Shown: piece after piece, positions 8,840 to 19,309 of the stretch
How positions within the stretch are numbered: position 1 is the first letter of the stretch
Layout of the letters: every line of letters starts with the position of its first letter
Source: Ideonella_A intermedia_A
GTDB taxonomy: Bacteria > Pseudomonadota > Gammaproteobacteria > Burkholderiales > Burkholderiaceae_C
Assembly: GCA_943370175.1 (NCBI GenBank)
Contig: CALRPU020000028.1
Location: 1-64,000 of the forward strand
DNA: 64,000 nt
Direction of reading: 5' to 3'
Notes under the pieces: generated by a model
Told to the model about the DNA's origin: nothing
The model's input: only the letters and a program-made list of their open reading frames with translations
The model's database searches: none
Position numbers and translations under genes: made by a program

Positions 8840-9436
8840 CTATCGGCCTTGATCGTCGGCCCAGGCGATGCGCCCCTGGCCCAGCTCGTCCAGCCGGCGG
8901 CGAAGCGCCGACGCGTCATGGTCCGGCAGGGAAAAGTGCAGGCGCACCGCCTCGTCGTGAAGCACCTGACCCAGCATGGCGCCCGCAAGTGCCAGTTCCC
9001 GACGCATGGGACCTTCCATCGCGTAAGGCACGCTGCATTGCCAATGCACCAGCCGGTGAACCGGGCGTTTGTCGGCTCCGATCAAGGCCTGCGCGATGCA
9101 GTCGGTGTAGGCCCGCACCAGGCCGCCCGCGCCCAGCTTGACACCGCCGAAGTAGCGCACGGCGGTCGCGAGCACGCCCTCCAGGTCTTGGTGCCTCAGC
9201 ACGTCGAGCATGGGCCGCCCCGCGGTGCCGCCAGGCTCGCCGTCGTCGACCGCCGCGGACTGCCCCCCGGCCATCAAGGCCCAGCACACGTGCGCTGCCG
9301 CTGGGTGCTCGGCCCGCAGTTGGGCCACCACCTGCACCGCCGCCGCGCGGTCGGTCACCGGCTGCACGCAGCCGAGGAATCGGCTCTTGCGAATGCTCAG
9401 GTCGCTGTGGACCGCGCCGGCCAGCGTCTGCGCCAT
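8840..9436 (-). CDS. yigZ: YigZ/IMPACT family protein (UPF0029)
   Basis: Member of the IMPACT/YigZ family, 198 residues, cytoplasmic, with no settled biochemical role. The family signature DGEPGGTAGRPML lies at about 65-77 and is followed by VRYFGGVKLGAGGLVRAY. The C-terminal domain of about 60 residues is the DUF1949-type module. The ATG at 9436 is 10 bases after the nth stop, so the two are very likely co-transcribed. A longer upstream reading is Arg-rich and overlaps nth, and was not used. Confidence 0.85.
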   Translation of the reverse strand: MAQTLAGAVHSDLSIRKSRFLGCVQPVTDRAAAVQVVAQLRAEHPAAAHVCWALMAGGQSAAVDDGEPGGTAGRPMLDVLRHQDLEGVLATAVRYFGGVKLGAGGLVRAYTDCIAQALIGADKRPVHRLVHWQCSVPYAMEGPMRRELALAGAMLGQVLHDEAVRLHFSLPDHDASALRRRLDELGQGRIAWADDQGR

Positions 9437-9446
9437 GCCAGGGCCT

Positions 9447-10082
9447 TCAACCGCGCGACCGCGGCGCCGAGTCGCACCACGTGGCCACCGTGCAGCGGCC
9501 GCATTGCGGCGAGCGGGCCTGGCACACGTAGCGCCCATGAAGGATCAGCCAATGGTGGGCATCGACGAGGTAGGTGGCCGGGATGCGCCGCAACAAGCCC
9601 CGTTCGACCGCCAGCGTGGTCTTGCCCGGCGCGAGGCCAGTGCGGTTCGACACCCGGAAAATGTGCGTGTCGACGGCCATCGTCGCCTCGCCGAAGGCCA
9701 CGTTCAGCACCACGTTGGCCGTCTTGCGGCCCACGCCCGGCAGGGCTTCAAGGGCGTCCCGTTGGCGCGGCACCTGGCCACCGTGCCGCTCCACCAGGAT
9801 GCGGCAGGTCTCGTGAAGGTGTTTGGCCTTGTTGCGGTACAGGCCGATGGTTTTGATGGCGTCGGTCAGCGCGGGCAGCCCCAGATCGAGGACCTGTTGC
9901 GGCGTGCCCGCCCGCGGGAACAACCGCCGCGTGGCCTTGTTCACGCCCACATCGGTGGCCTGCGCGGACAACAGCACCGCGGCCAGCAACTCGAAGACGC
10001 TCGTGTATTCCAGCTCGGTGACGGGCAGGGGGTTGGCCGCCTTCAGGGTGGCGAAGAACGGCTCAATGTGGGCAATTTTCAT
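9447..10082 (-). CDS. nth: Endonuclease III
   Basis: DNA glycosylase/AP lyase that removes oxidised pyrimidines. It is 211 residues, the usual length. The helix-hairpin-helix motif LPGVGRKTANVVL contains the catalytic lysine (K120), the catalytic aspartate is D138 in VDTHIFRVSNR, and the C-terminal [4Fe-4S] cluster uses C187, C194, C197 and C203 with the expected CX6CX2CX5C spacing. All key residues are intact. It is first in the run nth-yigZ. Confidence 0.96.
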   Translation of the reverse strand: MKIAHIEPFFATLKAANPLPVTELEYTSVFELLAAVLLSAQATDVGVNKATRRLFPRAGTPQQVLDLGLPALTDAIKTIGLYRNKAKHLHETCRILVERHGGQVPRQRDALEALPGVGRKTANVVLNVAFGEATMAVDTHIFRVSNRTGLAPGKTTLAVERGLLRRIPATYLVDAHHWLILHGRYVCQARSPQCGRCTVATWCDSAPRSRG

Positions 10083-10130
10083 GGGCTCCGATTGTGCCGG
10101 CGCCGCGCCGAACCTGGCTCGGCCGGGGGA

Positions 10131-10961
10131 TCAGTGAACCAGGCGCAGCGACATCGCACGCGCCACGGCCTGGGCGCGGTTGCTGGCGTTGAGCTTCACC
10201 AGCAGCCGGGCCACCTGGTGGCGCACGGTGTGTTCGCTGCGGCCGCCGATCTGGGCAATCTCCCAGTTGGTCTTGCCCTCGACCATCCAGCTCAGCACCT
10301 CCCGCTCGCGCGGCGTCAGCCGAACGCGGGGCAGGCCGCCTTCCTCGCCCACCGAGGGCACGTCCGCCATCACGCGCACCAGGGCCACGTGCATGTGCGG
10401 CACCAGGAGGTCGAGCACCTGGGCGTGGCGGGGCGACACGCCATCGCCCAGCCGCGCGAACTTGAAGCAGCTGCCGTGGCTGCTGCCCACGTCCCGCAGG
10501 CCGTGCACCAGCACGTTGTCCAGCTGGAAGGTCTGGAAGGCGTCCAGCCACTGGCGGTTGTCGATGCTGCTGTCGAAGCGCGGGTCGTACATCTGCGGCG
10601 ACGGGTCCGCGTGCCAACGCGACATGATGGGGCACTGCATCGTGCCGTCGGCCCGCCTCAGCGCGTCGAAGTAGGCCAGCGGCCAGTCGCGCGTCAAGAT
10701 CTTGTGGATGCGGGCGTCTCGCATGCGAACCTCTGCGAGGCTGCAGGCCATCATGCCGTGGGGAAGCACGGTCTGCAGGTCGGTGGCGCTCCAGTGCTTG
10801 AAGGCCGCCACCGAATGCACCGACATCAGGGATTCCATGACGCCGAACAGGCGCGCGCGTTCACGGTCGTCCAAGCCGATCGCACTGGGGCGGTCCACCA
10901 TGGTGACCGGGTAGGTGAACTGAAACGGGCGGTGGGACTGGATCGGGGTCGACTGGGCCAT
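10131..10961 (-). CDS. LuxR-family transcriptional regulator
   Basis: DNA-binding regulator of 276 residues. The C-terminal LuxR-type helix-turn-helix (about 205-265) is clear: LTPREREVLSWMVEGKTNWE, then SEHTVRHQVARLLVKLN. The N-terminal two thirds resemble the sensory region of EpsA-like regulators found with exopolysaccharide clusters in betaproteobacteria, but no such cluster is present here. The start at 10961 is preceded by CAGGAGAC; an upstream ATG at 10991 lacks that site. The gene stands alone behind an unusually AT-rich promoter region. Confidence 0.8.
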   Translation of the reverse strand: MAQSTPIQSHRPFQFTYPVTMVDRPSAIGLDDRERARLFGVMESLMSVHSVAAFKHWSATDLQTVLPHGMMACSLAEVRMRDARIHKILTRDWPLAYFDALRRADGTMQCPIMSRWHADPSPQMYDPRFDSSIDNRQWLDAFQTFQLDNVLVHGLRDVGSSHGSCFKFARLGDGVSPRHAQVLDLLVPHMHVALVRVMADVPSVGEEGGLPRVRLTPREREVLSWMVEGKTNWEIAQIGGRSEHTVRHQVARLLVKLNASNRAQAVARAMSLRLVH

Positions 10962-11092
10962 GAGGTCTCCTGGGTGCCTGAGCGGCGTCATGCCGGCTGC
11001 GGAATCGGTGCCAAATGATAAAAATATGAAATCAAGCGGTCACACGGCCCATGTTTGTAGGCCATTGTGATGATTCTGCTACGTTGAGCCGG

Positions 11093-11122
11093 CAAATTTG
11101 GATGCACCTCGGCACAAATTTG
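11093..11122 (-). promoter_or_regulatory. Tandem palindromic CAAATTTG boxes upstream of the LuxR-type gene
   Basis: Two identical palindromes CAAATTTG, at 11093-11100 and 11115-11122, start 22 bases apart, about two helical turns, so they face the same side of the DNA. They sit 130-160 bases before the start of the LuxR-type gene in a region much richer in A+T than its surroundings. They may be binding sites for this regulator or for another protein. Confidence 0.4.
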
Positions 11123-11155
11123 CATATTTCTGACACTTAAGTCGGGGATCAAATG

Positions 11156-11178
11156 CGAAAAGCGCCATCGCGGCGCTT
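11156..11178 (-). terminator. Intrinsic terminator after the ferredoxin gene
   Basis: On the minus strand the sequence is AAGCGCC-GCGAT-GGCGCTT followed by TTCGC: a seven-base stem, five-base loop and a short T-run. It lies 45 bases beyond the stop of the ferredoxin gene and would end the phaZ-ferredoxin transcript. Confidence 0.6.
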
Positions 11179-11222
11179 ACACATTCAGCCTGGGGCGACG
11201 TGATGCCGCCGCTCAGCCCCGG

Positions 11223-11777
11223 TCAGGCGTTGGGGCGCGGCGGTGTCGCGGCGGCCAACCGGGCAGCGTCCTCGTCGGCGGCCCGCTGCTGTCGCTCGGT
11301 GCGTTGGCGGTACCGCTGTTTCGCGCGTTGCGCCTGGGCGTCACTCCACGCGGCCCAGCCGGTGGCGCCAGGCGTTGCGACGTCCAGTTGTATGCAATCG
11401 ACCGGGCACACCGGAATGCACAGCTCACAGCCGGTGCAGTCGGCCTCGACCACGGTGTGCATGCGTTTCGGCGCGCCGACGATGCAGTCCACGGGGCAAG
11501 CCTGGATGCACAGCGTGCATCCGATGCAGGTGGCCTCGTCGATCCAGGCGAGCCGGCGCGGGCCCTCGGCGCCATGGGCGGCGTCCAGTGGAAGCGGCGC
11601 TTGGCCGGTCTCGCGGGCCAACCGCTCGATGCCTTCAGCGCCTCCCGGCGGGCAACGGTTGAGCAGCGCGCCCCCGGCGATGGCGCGGGCGTAGGCGGCG
11701 CAGTCGGGCTCGCCGCAGCGCCGGCATTGGGTCTGAGGCAGCAGCGCGTCCAGGCGCGATGCCAGGTCCGCGGCCAA
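11223..11777 (-). CDS. RnfB/RsxB-like iron-sulfur protein, no membrane anchor
   Basis: Electron-transfer protein of 184 residues. The N-terminal Fe-S domain has the pattern CRRCGEPDC plus a later cysteine (C-X2-C-X4-C-X15-C). Two ferredoxin clusters follow, CIGCTLCIQACPVDC and CTGCELCIPVCPVDC. The order is that of RnfB/RsxB, but the hydrophobic N-terminal helix of RnfB is absent and no other rnf subunit is nearby, so it is probably a soluble electron carrier. The likely start is TTG at 11777, five bases after the phaZ stop and with AAAGG nine bases upstream, which implies coupling to phaZ. The tail is basic and Arg/Gln-rich. Confidence 0.78.
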   Translation of the reverse strand: MAADLASRLDALLPQTQCRRCGEPDCAAYARAIAGGALLNRCPPGGAEGIERLARETGQAPLPLDAAHGAEGPRRLAWIDEATCIGCTLCIQACPVDCIVGAPKRMHTVVEADCTGCELCIPVCPVDCIQLDVATPGATGWAAWSDAQAQRAKQRYRQRTERQQRAADEDAARLAAATPPRPNA

Positions 11778-11782
11778 CCGCG

Positions 11783-13204
11783 TCAGCCTTTGCTGGTCGC
11801 CCGGCTGGCCTTCTTGCGGGCCGCGGGGGCGGCCGCCGCGGTGACCGCGGGGCGGCTGGCCTCTGCTTTGGTGGCCTTCCGAGCGATGGCCTTCGGCTCA
11901 GCGGCTTTCGATGCAGCGGCCTTCGGGGCCTCCAGGGCGGCCGGGGCGGCCGGTGCAGTGGCCGGCGGCTGGTAGGCCGCGATGAAGTCGCGCACCCGCG
12001 GGCACACTCGCTCGCGCCAGCGCCGCCCGGAGAAGATGCCGTAGTGGCCGGCGCCTTCGACGTCGTAGTGAAACTGGTTGGCCTTGGCGATGCCGGTGCA
12101 CAGGTCGTGAGCTGCGCGCGTCTGGCCGGCGCCGGAGATGTCGTCCAGCTCGCCCTCGATGGTCAGCAGGGCGGTGGTGGTGATGTCCTGCGGTCGCACC
12201 AGTTGGCCGGAGACCTTCCACGTGCCGTTGACGAGTGCGAAGTCCTGGAACACGGTCTTGATGGTGTCCAGGTAGTACTCCGCCGGCATGTCCAGCACGG
12301 CGTTGTATTCATCGTAGAAGCCGCGGTGGAAGTCCACGCTGTCGTCGTCGCCGCGGATCAGGTCGAGGAAGTAGTCGTAGTGCGATTTCAGGTGCCGGTC
12401 CGGGTTCATCGCGATGAAGCCGGTGTGCTGAAGGAAGCCGGGGTAGACCCGCCGGCCCGCGCCGGGGTAGTTCACCGGCACCCGGTAGATGACGTTGTTC
12501 TCGAACCACTCGAAGCTCTTGTTCATCGCCAGGTTGTTCACGGCGGTGGGGCTGCGGCGGGCGTCGATGGGGCCGCCCATCATCGTCATGGTGCGCGGCG
12601 TGGGCTCGCCGGCGCTGGCCATCAGCGAGATGGCCGCCAGCACCGGCACCGTGGGCTGGCACACCGAGATCACGTTGACGGACGGGCCGATGGCGCGGAT
12701 GAAGTCCTGCACGTAGTGCACATAGTCGTCGAGGTGGAAGGCGCCCACTTCCGCGGGCACCATGCGCGCGTCGGTCCAGTCCGTGATGTAGACCTTGTGG
12801 TCGGTCAGCAGGGCGCGCACGGTTTCGCGCAGCAGCGTGGAGTGGTGGCCTGACAGCGGCGCCACCACCAGCACGGTGGGCTGCGACTTCATGCGGTCGA
12901 GCACCGCGGACTCGTCGGTGAAGCGCTTGAAGCGCAGCAGGCGGCAGAAGGGCTTGGTCACGGCGACCTGCTCCTGCACCGCCACGTCCACGCCATCGAC
13001 CTTGACCGAGCGGAGGTCGAACTCGGGCTTCTCGTAGTCTTTGGCCAGGCGGTTCATCAGGTCGAAGCCGGCGGCAATGCGTTGCGAGCCCGGCACCGAA
13101 GCGAACGGCGACAACTGGTTGCTGTAAAGCTTGGACGTGGCGCTGGCGAACTCGGCGAACGGGCTCATCAGCGCGCGATGGGTTTCAAACCACTGGTAAA
13201 GCAT
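11783..13204 (-). CDS. phaZ: Intracellular polyhydroxybutyrate depolymerase
   Basis: Depolymerase that mobilises stored PHB granules, 473 residues. The start MLYQWFETHRALMSPF is typical for the family and has GGAG upstream. The catalytic triad, by alignment with the characterised Ralstonia enzyme, is C182 in VCQPTVPVLAA, D355 in EGELDDISG and H387 in GAGHYGIFSG. A cysteine rather than serine nucleophile is characteristic of this intracellular class. After residue about 410 there is an additional Ala/Lys-rich tail of about 60 residues that resembles histone-H1-like or granule-associated basic tails. A TGC-rich dyad lies in its promoter region. Confidence 0.93.
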   Translation of the reverse strand: MLYQWFETHRALMSPFAEFASATSKLYSNQLSPFASVPGSQRIAAGFDLMNRLAKDYEKPEFDLRSVKVDGVDVAVQEQVAVTKPFCRLLRFKRFTDESAVLDRMKSQPTVLVVAPLSGHHSTLLRETVRALLTDHKVYITDWTDARMVPAEVGAFHLDDYVHYVQDFIRAIGPSVNVISVCQPTVPVLAAISLMASAGEPTPRTMTMMGGPIDARRSPTAVNNLAMNKSFEWFENNVIYRVPVNYPGAGRRVYPGFLQHTGFIAMNPDRHLKSHYDYFLDLIRGDDDSVDFHRGFYDEYNAVLDMPAEYYLDTIKTVFQDFALVNGTWKVSGQLVRPQDITTTALLTIEGELDDISGAGQTRAAHDLCTGIAKANQFHYDVEGAGHYGIFSGRRWRERVCPRVRDFIAAYQPPATAPAAPAALEAPKAAASKAAEPKAIARKATKAEASRPAVTAAAAPAARKKASRATSKG

Positions 13205-13270
13205 GTTGTCTCCAATTCCTCGGGGGTTGCTGGCGCGCACGGGCCTGCCGTGCCCGCCGCAACCCCTCAA

Positions 13271-13289
13271 TTATGCTGCGGTGCAACAA
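13271..13289 (-). promoter_or_regulatory. Candidate PhaR operator in the phaZ promoter
   Basis: TTATGCTGCGGTGCAACAA is an imperfect TGC/GCA dyad 67 bases upstream of phaZ. On the minus strand it includes CATAAT, a possible -10 box. It shares the GGTGCA(A)CAA half with the perfect dyad upstream of phaR. A repressor bound here would block phaZ; this is inference. Confidence 0.4.
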
Positions 13290-13306
13290 ATTCCGCCACG
13301 GCCCGT

Positions 13307-14506
13307 TCAGGCCACCGCCGCGATCGCCTTCACCACCGCGTCGATGTTGCCGTGGTTCAAGGCCGCCACGCAGATGCGCCCGGAATCCACGCCGTAGATG
13401 CCGAACTCCGAGCGAAGGCGCTGCATCTGCTCCTTGTTCAGGCCCGAGTAGCTGAACATGCCCTTTTGTTGGGTGATGAAGCCCATGTCCTGCTTCACGC
13501 CGGCCGCGACCAGCTTGTCCAGCAGCAGAGCGCGCATTTGCTTGATGCGCACGCGCATGCCGGCCAGCTCTTCTTCCCACATCGCGCGCAGCGCAGGGTT
13601 GGTCAGCACGGTGGCCACCACCTGGGCGCCGTGCGTCGGCGGGTTCGAGTAGTTGGTGCGGATCACGATCTTCAGCTGGCTGAGCACGCGGCTGGCTTCT
13701 TCCTTGGTCGCGCACACGACGCTGAGCGCGCCCACCCGCTCGCCATACAGCGAGAAGCTCTTGCTGAACGAGGTCGACACGAAAAAGTCGATCCCCGCCG
13801 CCAGGAATTGGCCAATGACGGCGCCGTCCTCGGCGATGCCTTCGCCAAAGCCTTGATAGGCCATGTCGAGAAAGGCCACCAGGCCGCGCGACTTGACGGC
13901 CTCGACCACCTGCGACCATTGGTCGGGCGAGATGTCGTAGCCGGTGGGGTTGTGGCAGCAGGCGTGCAGCACCACCACGGTGCCGGCGGGCGCGCCGTTC
14001 AGGCTGGCCAGCATGCCGGCGAAGTCAACGCCTCGCCGGGTGGCGTCGTAGTAGGGATAGCTCTCCACCTTGAAGCCGGCGTTGGTGAACAGCGCGCGGT
14101 GGTTTTCCCAGCTGGGGTCGCTGATGAGCACCGTGGCATTCGGGTTCAGGCGCTTCAAGAAGTCGGCGCCGATCTTCAACCCCCCGGTGCCCCCCAGGCC
14201 CTGAACGGTGGCCACGCGGCCGTCGGCCAGCGCGCCGCTGTCGGCGCCGAAGACCAGCGCTTGCACGGCCTTGTCATAGGCGGCAATGCCGTCGATGGGC
14301 AGGTAACCGCGCGGCTTCGGCGCCTCCTGCATCTGGCGCTCGGCCTCGGCCACGCACTTCAGCAGCGGCAGCTTGCCGTTCTCGTCGGTGTAGACGCCCA
14401 CGCCGAGGTTGACCTTGGCCGGGTTGGTGTCGGCATTGAACTGCTCGTTCAGACCCAGGATGGGGTCGCGGGGGGCCATGTCGACGGAGGCAAAGAGCGA
14501 TGCCAT
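13307..14506 (-). CDS. Aromatic/aspartate aminotransferase, class I
   Basis: PLP enzyme of the AspC/TyrB group, 399 residues, transferring amino groups between aspartate or aromatic amino acids and 2-oxoglutarate. The Schiff-base lysine is K249 in STSFSKSFSLYGERVG. HACCHNPTGYD carries the conserved Asn-Pro-Thr-Gly, and the C-terminal SGRICVAALN has the carboxylate-binding arginine. AAGGA lies nine bases before the ATG. It is divergent from uvrB. TyrB and AspC cannot be told apart here. Confidence 0.88.
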   Translation of the reverse strand: MASLFASVDMAPRDPILGLNEQFNADTNPAKVNLGVGVYTDENGKLPLLKCVAEAERQMQEAPKPRGYLPIDGIAAYDKAVQALVFGADSGALADGRVATVQGLGGTGGLKIGADFLKRLNPNATVLISDPSWENHRALFTNAGFKVESYPYYDATRRGVDFAGMLASLNGAPAGTVVVLHACCHNPTGYDISPDQWSQVVEAVKSRGLVAFLDMAYQGFGEGIAEDGAVIGQFLAAGIDFFVSTSFSKSFSLYGERVGALSVVCATKEEASRVLSQLKIVIRTNYSNPPTHGAQVVATVLTNPALRAMWEEELAGMRVRIKQMRALLLDKLVAAGVKQDMGFITQQKGMFSYSGLNKEQMQRLRSEFGIYGVDSGRICVAALNHGNIDAVVKAIAAVA

Positions 14507-14650
14507 TGAGCAATCCTTGAACGTGAATGAAGCGGTGATGGAACGGTAAGGGCCGGCAGCAGCCGCAGCGCAACGGGCCCCGTTTTGGGCTACCCTTTGC
14601 GGTTGCCCTGCGTTCCGACAGGGCGTGTTAACCCACGGATTTTATCTGCC

Positions 14651-16869
<2,219 letters not shown>

Positions 16870-16870
<1 letters not shown>

Positions 16871-17658
16871 TGCGCCAGCGCGTGCTGCTGGTCGAGGACG
16901 AATCGGCCATCGCCGACACGGTGAGCTACGCGCTGCGCACCGACGGCTTCGACTGCGAGTGGTGCGCCAGCGGCGCGCAGGCGCTGGCGGCGTTCACCCG
17001 GTCGCCTCCGGACCTGGTGGTGCTGGACGTGGGTCTGCCCGATGTCCACGGCTTTGACCTGTTCCGCCGGCTGCGCGCGCTGGGCGATGCGCCCGTGGTG
17101 TTTCTGACGGCCCGTGGCGACGAGATCGACCGGGTGGTGGGGCTGGAACTGGGCGCGGACGACTACGTGGCCAAGCCCTTCTCACCGCGCGAGCTGGTGG
17201 CGCGCATCCGCGGCGTGCTGCGGCGCACGGCGCGCGACGCGATGGGTCCGGCGCCGGCCGCCACTGCGGTGCCTTCGTCGACCAACATGCCGACACCCGC
17301 GCAGACTTCCGCGGGCGTGTTCACCGTCGCGCCCGAGCCCAACTTGCGCCACGGCCCTTTTGATGTGGACGACAGCCGCCGCCTCGTGCGTTTCCAGGGT
17401 CGGTCCTTGAGCCTGTCGCGCGTTGAGTACGGGCTGCTGTGCGCGTTGATCCGCCGGCCGGGGCATGTGTACACCCGCGAAGCGCTGCTTGACGCCGTGT
17501 GGGGCGACCACCGGGCCAGCCTGGACCGCACGGTCGACGCCCATGTGAAGACGCTGCGCGCCAAGCTCAAACAGATCGATCCCGCGCTCGATCCCATCCG
17601 CACGCACCGCGGTGTCGGCTACGCGCTGGCCGACGACGCGGGCACGCCAGCGGGCTGA
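16870..17658 (+). CDS. creB: Two-component response regulator, CreB-like
   Basis: OmpR/PhoB-type response regulator, 262 residues. The receiver has the acidic pair ED at 10-11, the phosphorylated aspartate in VVLDVGLPD at about residue 56, and the conserved lysine in VAKPFSP. The winged-helix domain ends VDAHVKTLRAKLKQIDP and HRGVGYAL. Between the domains there is an inserted Pro/Thr/Ala-rich linker of about 40 residues, longer than in E. coli CreB. It begins inside the uvrB stop (TGATG), and creC and creD follow, which supports the CreB assignment. Confidence 0.85.
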
Positions 17659-17691
17659 CGGCGCCCCCCCGCCGCCCGCCCGCAACGCGCC

Positions 17692-19167
17692 ATGCCGCTG
17701 CCCAGCAAGCGAAATCGCCTGTACCTGGCGATCCTGCTCGGCTTCCTGCTGGGCGTGGCGCTGCTGATGTGGCGCTTGCTCGGCGACATCGACCCGCGCT
17801 ACCGCGAGTCGGCCGAGGAATCGCTGGTGGAGACCGCCCACTTGATGGCCGCGTTGATCGAGCAGCGCTCGCCCGACCGCCTCGACCCGACGGTGATGCA
17901 AGGCGTGTTCGAGTCGCTGCGCGCGCAGCGCATCGAGGCCGACATCTTCGGCTACCTCAAGACCCGCATCGAGCTGCAGGCCATGGTGGTCGACCGGCAG
18001 GGCAGGGTGGTGTTTGATTCCACCGGGCGGCCGATGGGCACGGACATGTCGCTGTGGCGCGATGTCCGTCTGGCGCTGGCGGGGCGCTACGGCGCGCGCA
18101 CATCGGCCGACCCCCTGCGGCCGCGCGGCCCGGCGGTGATGCACGTGGCCGTGCCGATCCGTCTGCACGGCGAGATCGTCGGTGCCGTGGCGGCGGGCAA
18201 GCCGATGCAGAGCCTGGGCCAGTTCGTCGACGCCGCGCGGCGCAAGACGCTGCTGGTGGGCCTGACCTCGGCTCTTGCCGTGCTGCTGCTGGCGGCCATC
18301 GGTGCCATCTGGCTCTTGCGCCCGGTCAGCATCGTGCGCAGCCAGCTCGGTCACCTGCGCGGCGATGGGCGCGGCCTGTCGACCCTGCTGCGGCGCGGTT
18401 GGGCCGCCCTGGGGCTGGCTTACGACGAGGTGCGCGACACCCTCGCCGGCCGCAACCACGTGGCCGAGCATGTGCAGACGCTGACCCACGAGCTCAAGAG
18501 CCCCTTGTCCGCCATTCGCGGTGCCGCTGAGCTGCTGCGCGAACCCATGGCCGCCGACGACCACGCCCGCTTCGTCGGTCACATCGAGCGCGAGACGCTG
18601 CGCATCCAGGCCCTGGTCGACCGGATGATGGAACTGGTGGCGCTGGAGTCGCGCTTGCAGCTGGACGCGCCCGCGCCGGTGGACCTGCGCGTCCTCATCC
18701 AGGACCAGCTGGCCAGCGCCTCGCCGGCCGCGGCCGCGCGCCAGTTGCGGCTGGTGTGCGACGCCCCAGGCACGGCGCCGGTCCTGGTTCATGGCGACGC
18801 CTTGCTGCTGGGCCGCGCGCTGGCCAACCTGCTGGACAACGCGATGGAGTTTTCGCCCTTGGGCGGCGAGGTGCGGGTGGCGCTCCAGGCACAGGGCCGA
18901 CGCGCCGTGGTCACCCTGCGCGACCAAGGCCCCGGCGTGCCGGGGTTTGCGCTCGCCCGGGTCTTCGACAAGTTCTTTTCGCTGCCGCGCCCGGACACGC
19001 AGCGCCGCAGCACCGGGCTGGGGCTGGCCTTCGTCAAAGAGGTGGCGGAACTGCACCACGCGCAGGTCCGCCTGGGCAACGGGCCGCCCCCCGGCGATGA
19101 CGCGCTGGGGCTTGGGCCGGGTGCCGTGGCCAGCCTGGACCTGCCGCTGTGGCGTTCCGCCGGCTGA
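17692..19167 (+). CDS. creC: Sensor histidine kinase, CreC-like
   Basis: Membrane sensor kinase of 491 residues. Two membrane helices (about 10-30 and 186-207) enclose a periplasmic sensor of about 150 residues containing AMVVDRQGRVVFDSTG. The phosphorylated histidine lies in LTHELKSPLSAIRGAAELL; the N box is NLLDNAMEFSP and the glycine boxes are RDQGPGVP and STGLGLAFVKE. All catalytic motifs are intact. It lies 33 bases after creB and upstream of creD, matching the E. coli creBCD order. The stimulus is unknown. Confidence 0.85.
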   Translation: MPLPSKRNRLYLAILLGFLLGVALLMWRLLGDIDPRYRESAEESLVETAHLMAALIEQRSPDRLDPTVMQGVFESLRAQRIEADIFGYLKTRIELQAMVVDRQGRVVFDSTGRPMGTDMSLWRDVRLALAGRYGARTSADPLRPRGPAVMHVAVPIRLHGEIVGAVAAGKPMQSLGQFVDAARRKTLLVGLTSALAVLLLAAIGAIWLLRPVSIVRSQLGHLRGDGRGLSTLLRRGWAALGLAYDEVRDTLAGRNHVAEHVQTLTHELKSPLSAIRGAAELLREPMAADDHARFVGHIERETLRIQALVDRMMELVALESRLQLDAPAPVDLRVLIQDQLASASPAAAARQLRLVCDAPGTAPVLVHGDALLLGRALANLLDNAMEFSPLGGEVRVALQAQGRRAVVTLRDQGPGVPGFALARVFDKFFSLPRPDTQRRSTGLGLAFVKEVAELHHAQVRLGNGPPPGDDALGLGPGAVASLDLPLWRSAG

Positions 19168-19197
19168 GGCCCCCACCTGGCCCGGCGCAACGCGGTC

Positions 19198-19235
19198 TTC
19201 ACAGCCACTTCACGGCGACTTCCACAAGGCTTCTC
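19198..19235 (+). promoter_or_regulatory. cre-tag: phased TTCAC repeats upstream of creD
   Basis: TTCAC-AGCCAC-TTCAC (19198-19213) is an exact match to the CreB recognition tag TTCAC-N6-TTCAC known from E. coli. Two weaker copies continue with the same 11-base period: TTCCA at 19220 and TTCTC at 19231. All four are preceded by C. The array is between the creC stop and the creD start, as expected for a CreB-activated creD promoter. Confidence 0.75.
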
Positions 19236-19309
19236 ACACCCGCGGGATGCTCGGCGCGCGGCCAGTCGGCCGCACGCCGCCACGCGGTGAGACCCATGTT
19301 GGAGCAACG

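Noticed and set aside
11223..11777. A complete Rnf electron-transport complex
   Set aside because: Only the RnfB-like protein is present; the rnfH gene at 26266 belongs to the smpB/ratA group.
17182..19176. 664-codon open frame antisense to creB/creC
   Set aside because: No recognisable domain; the plus-strand kinase motifs are complete.
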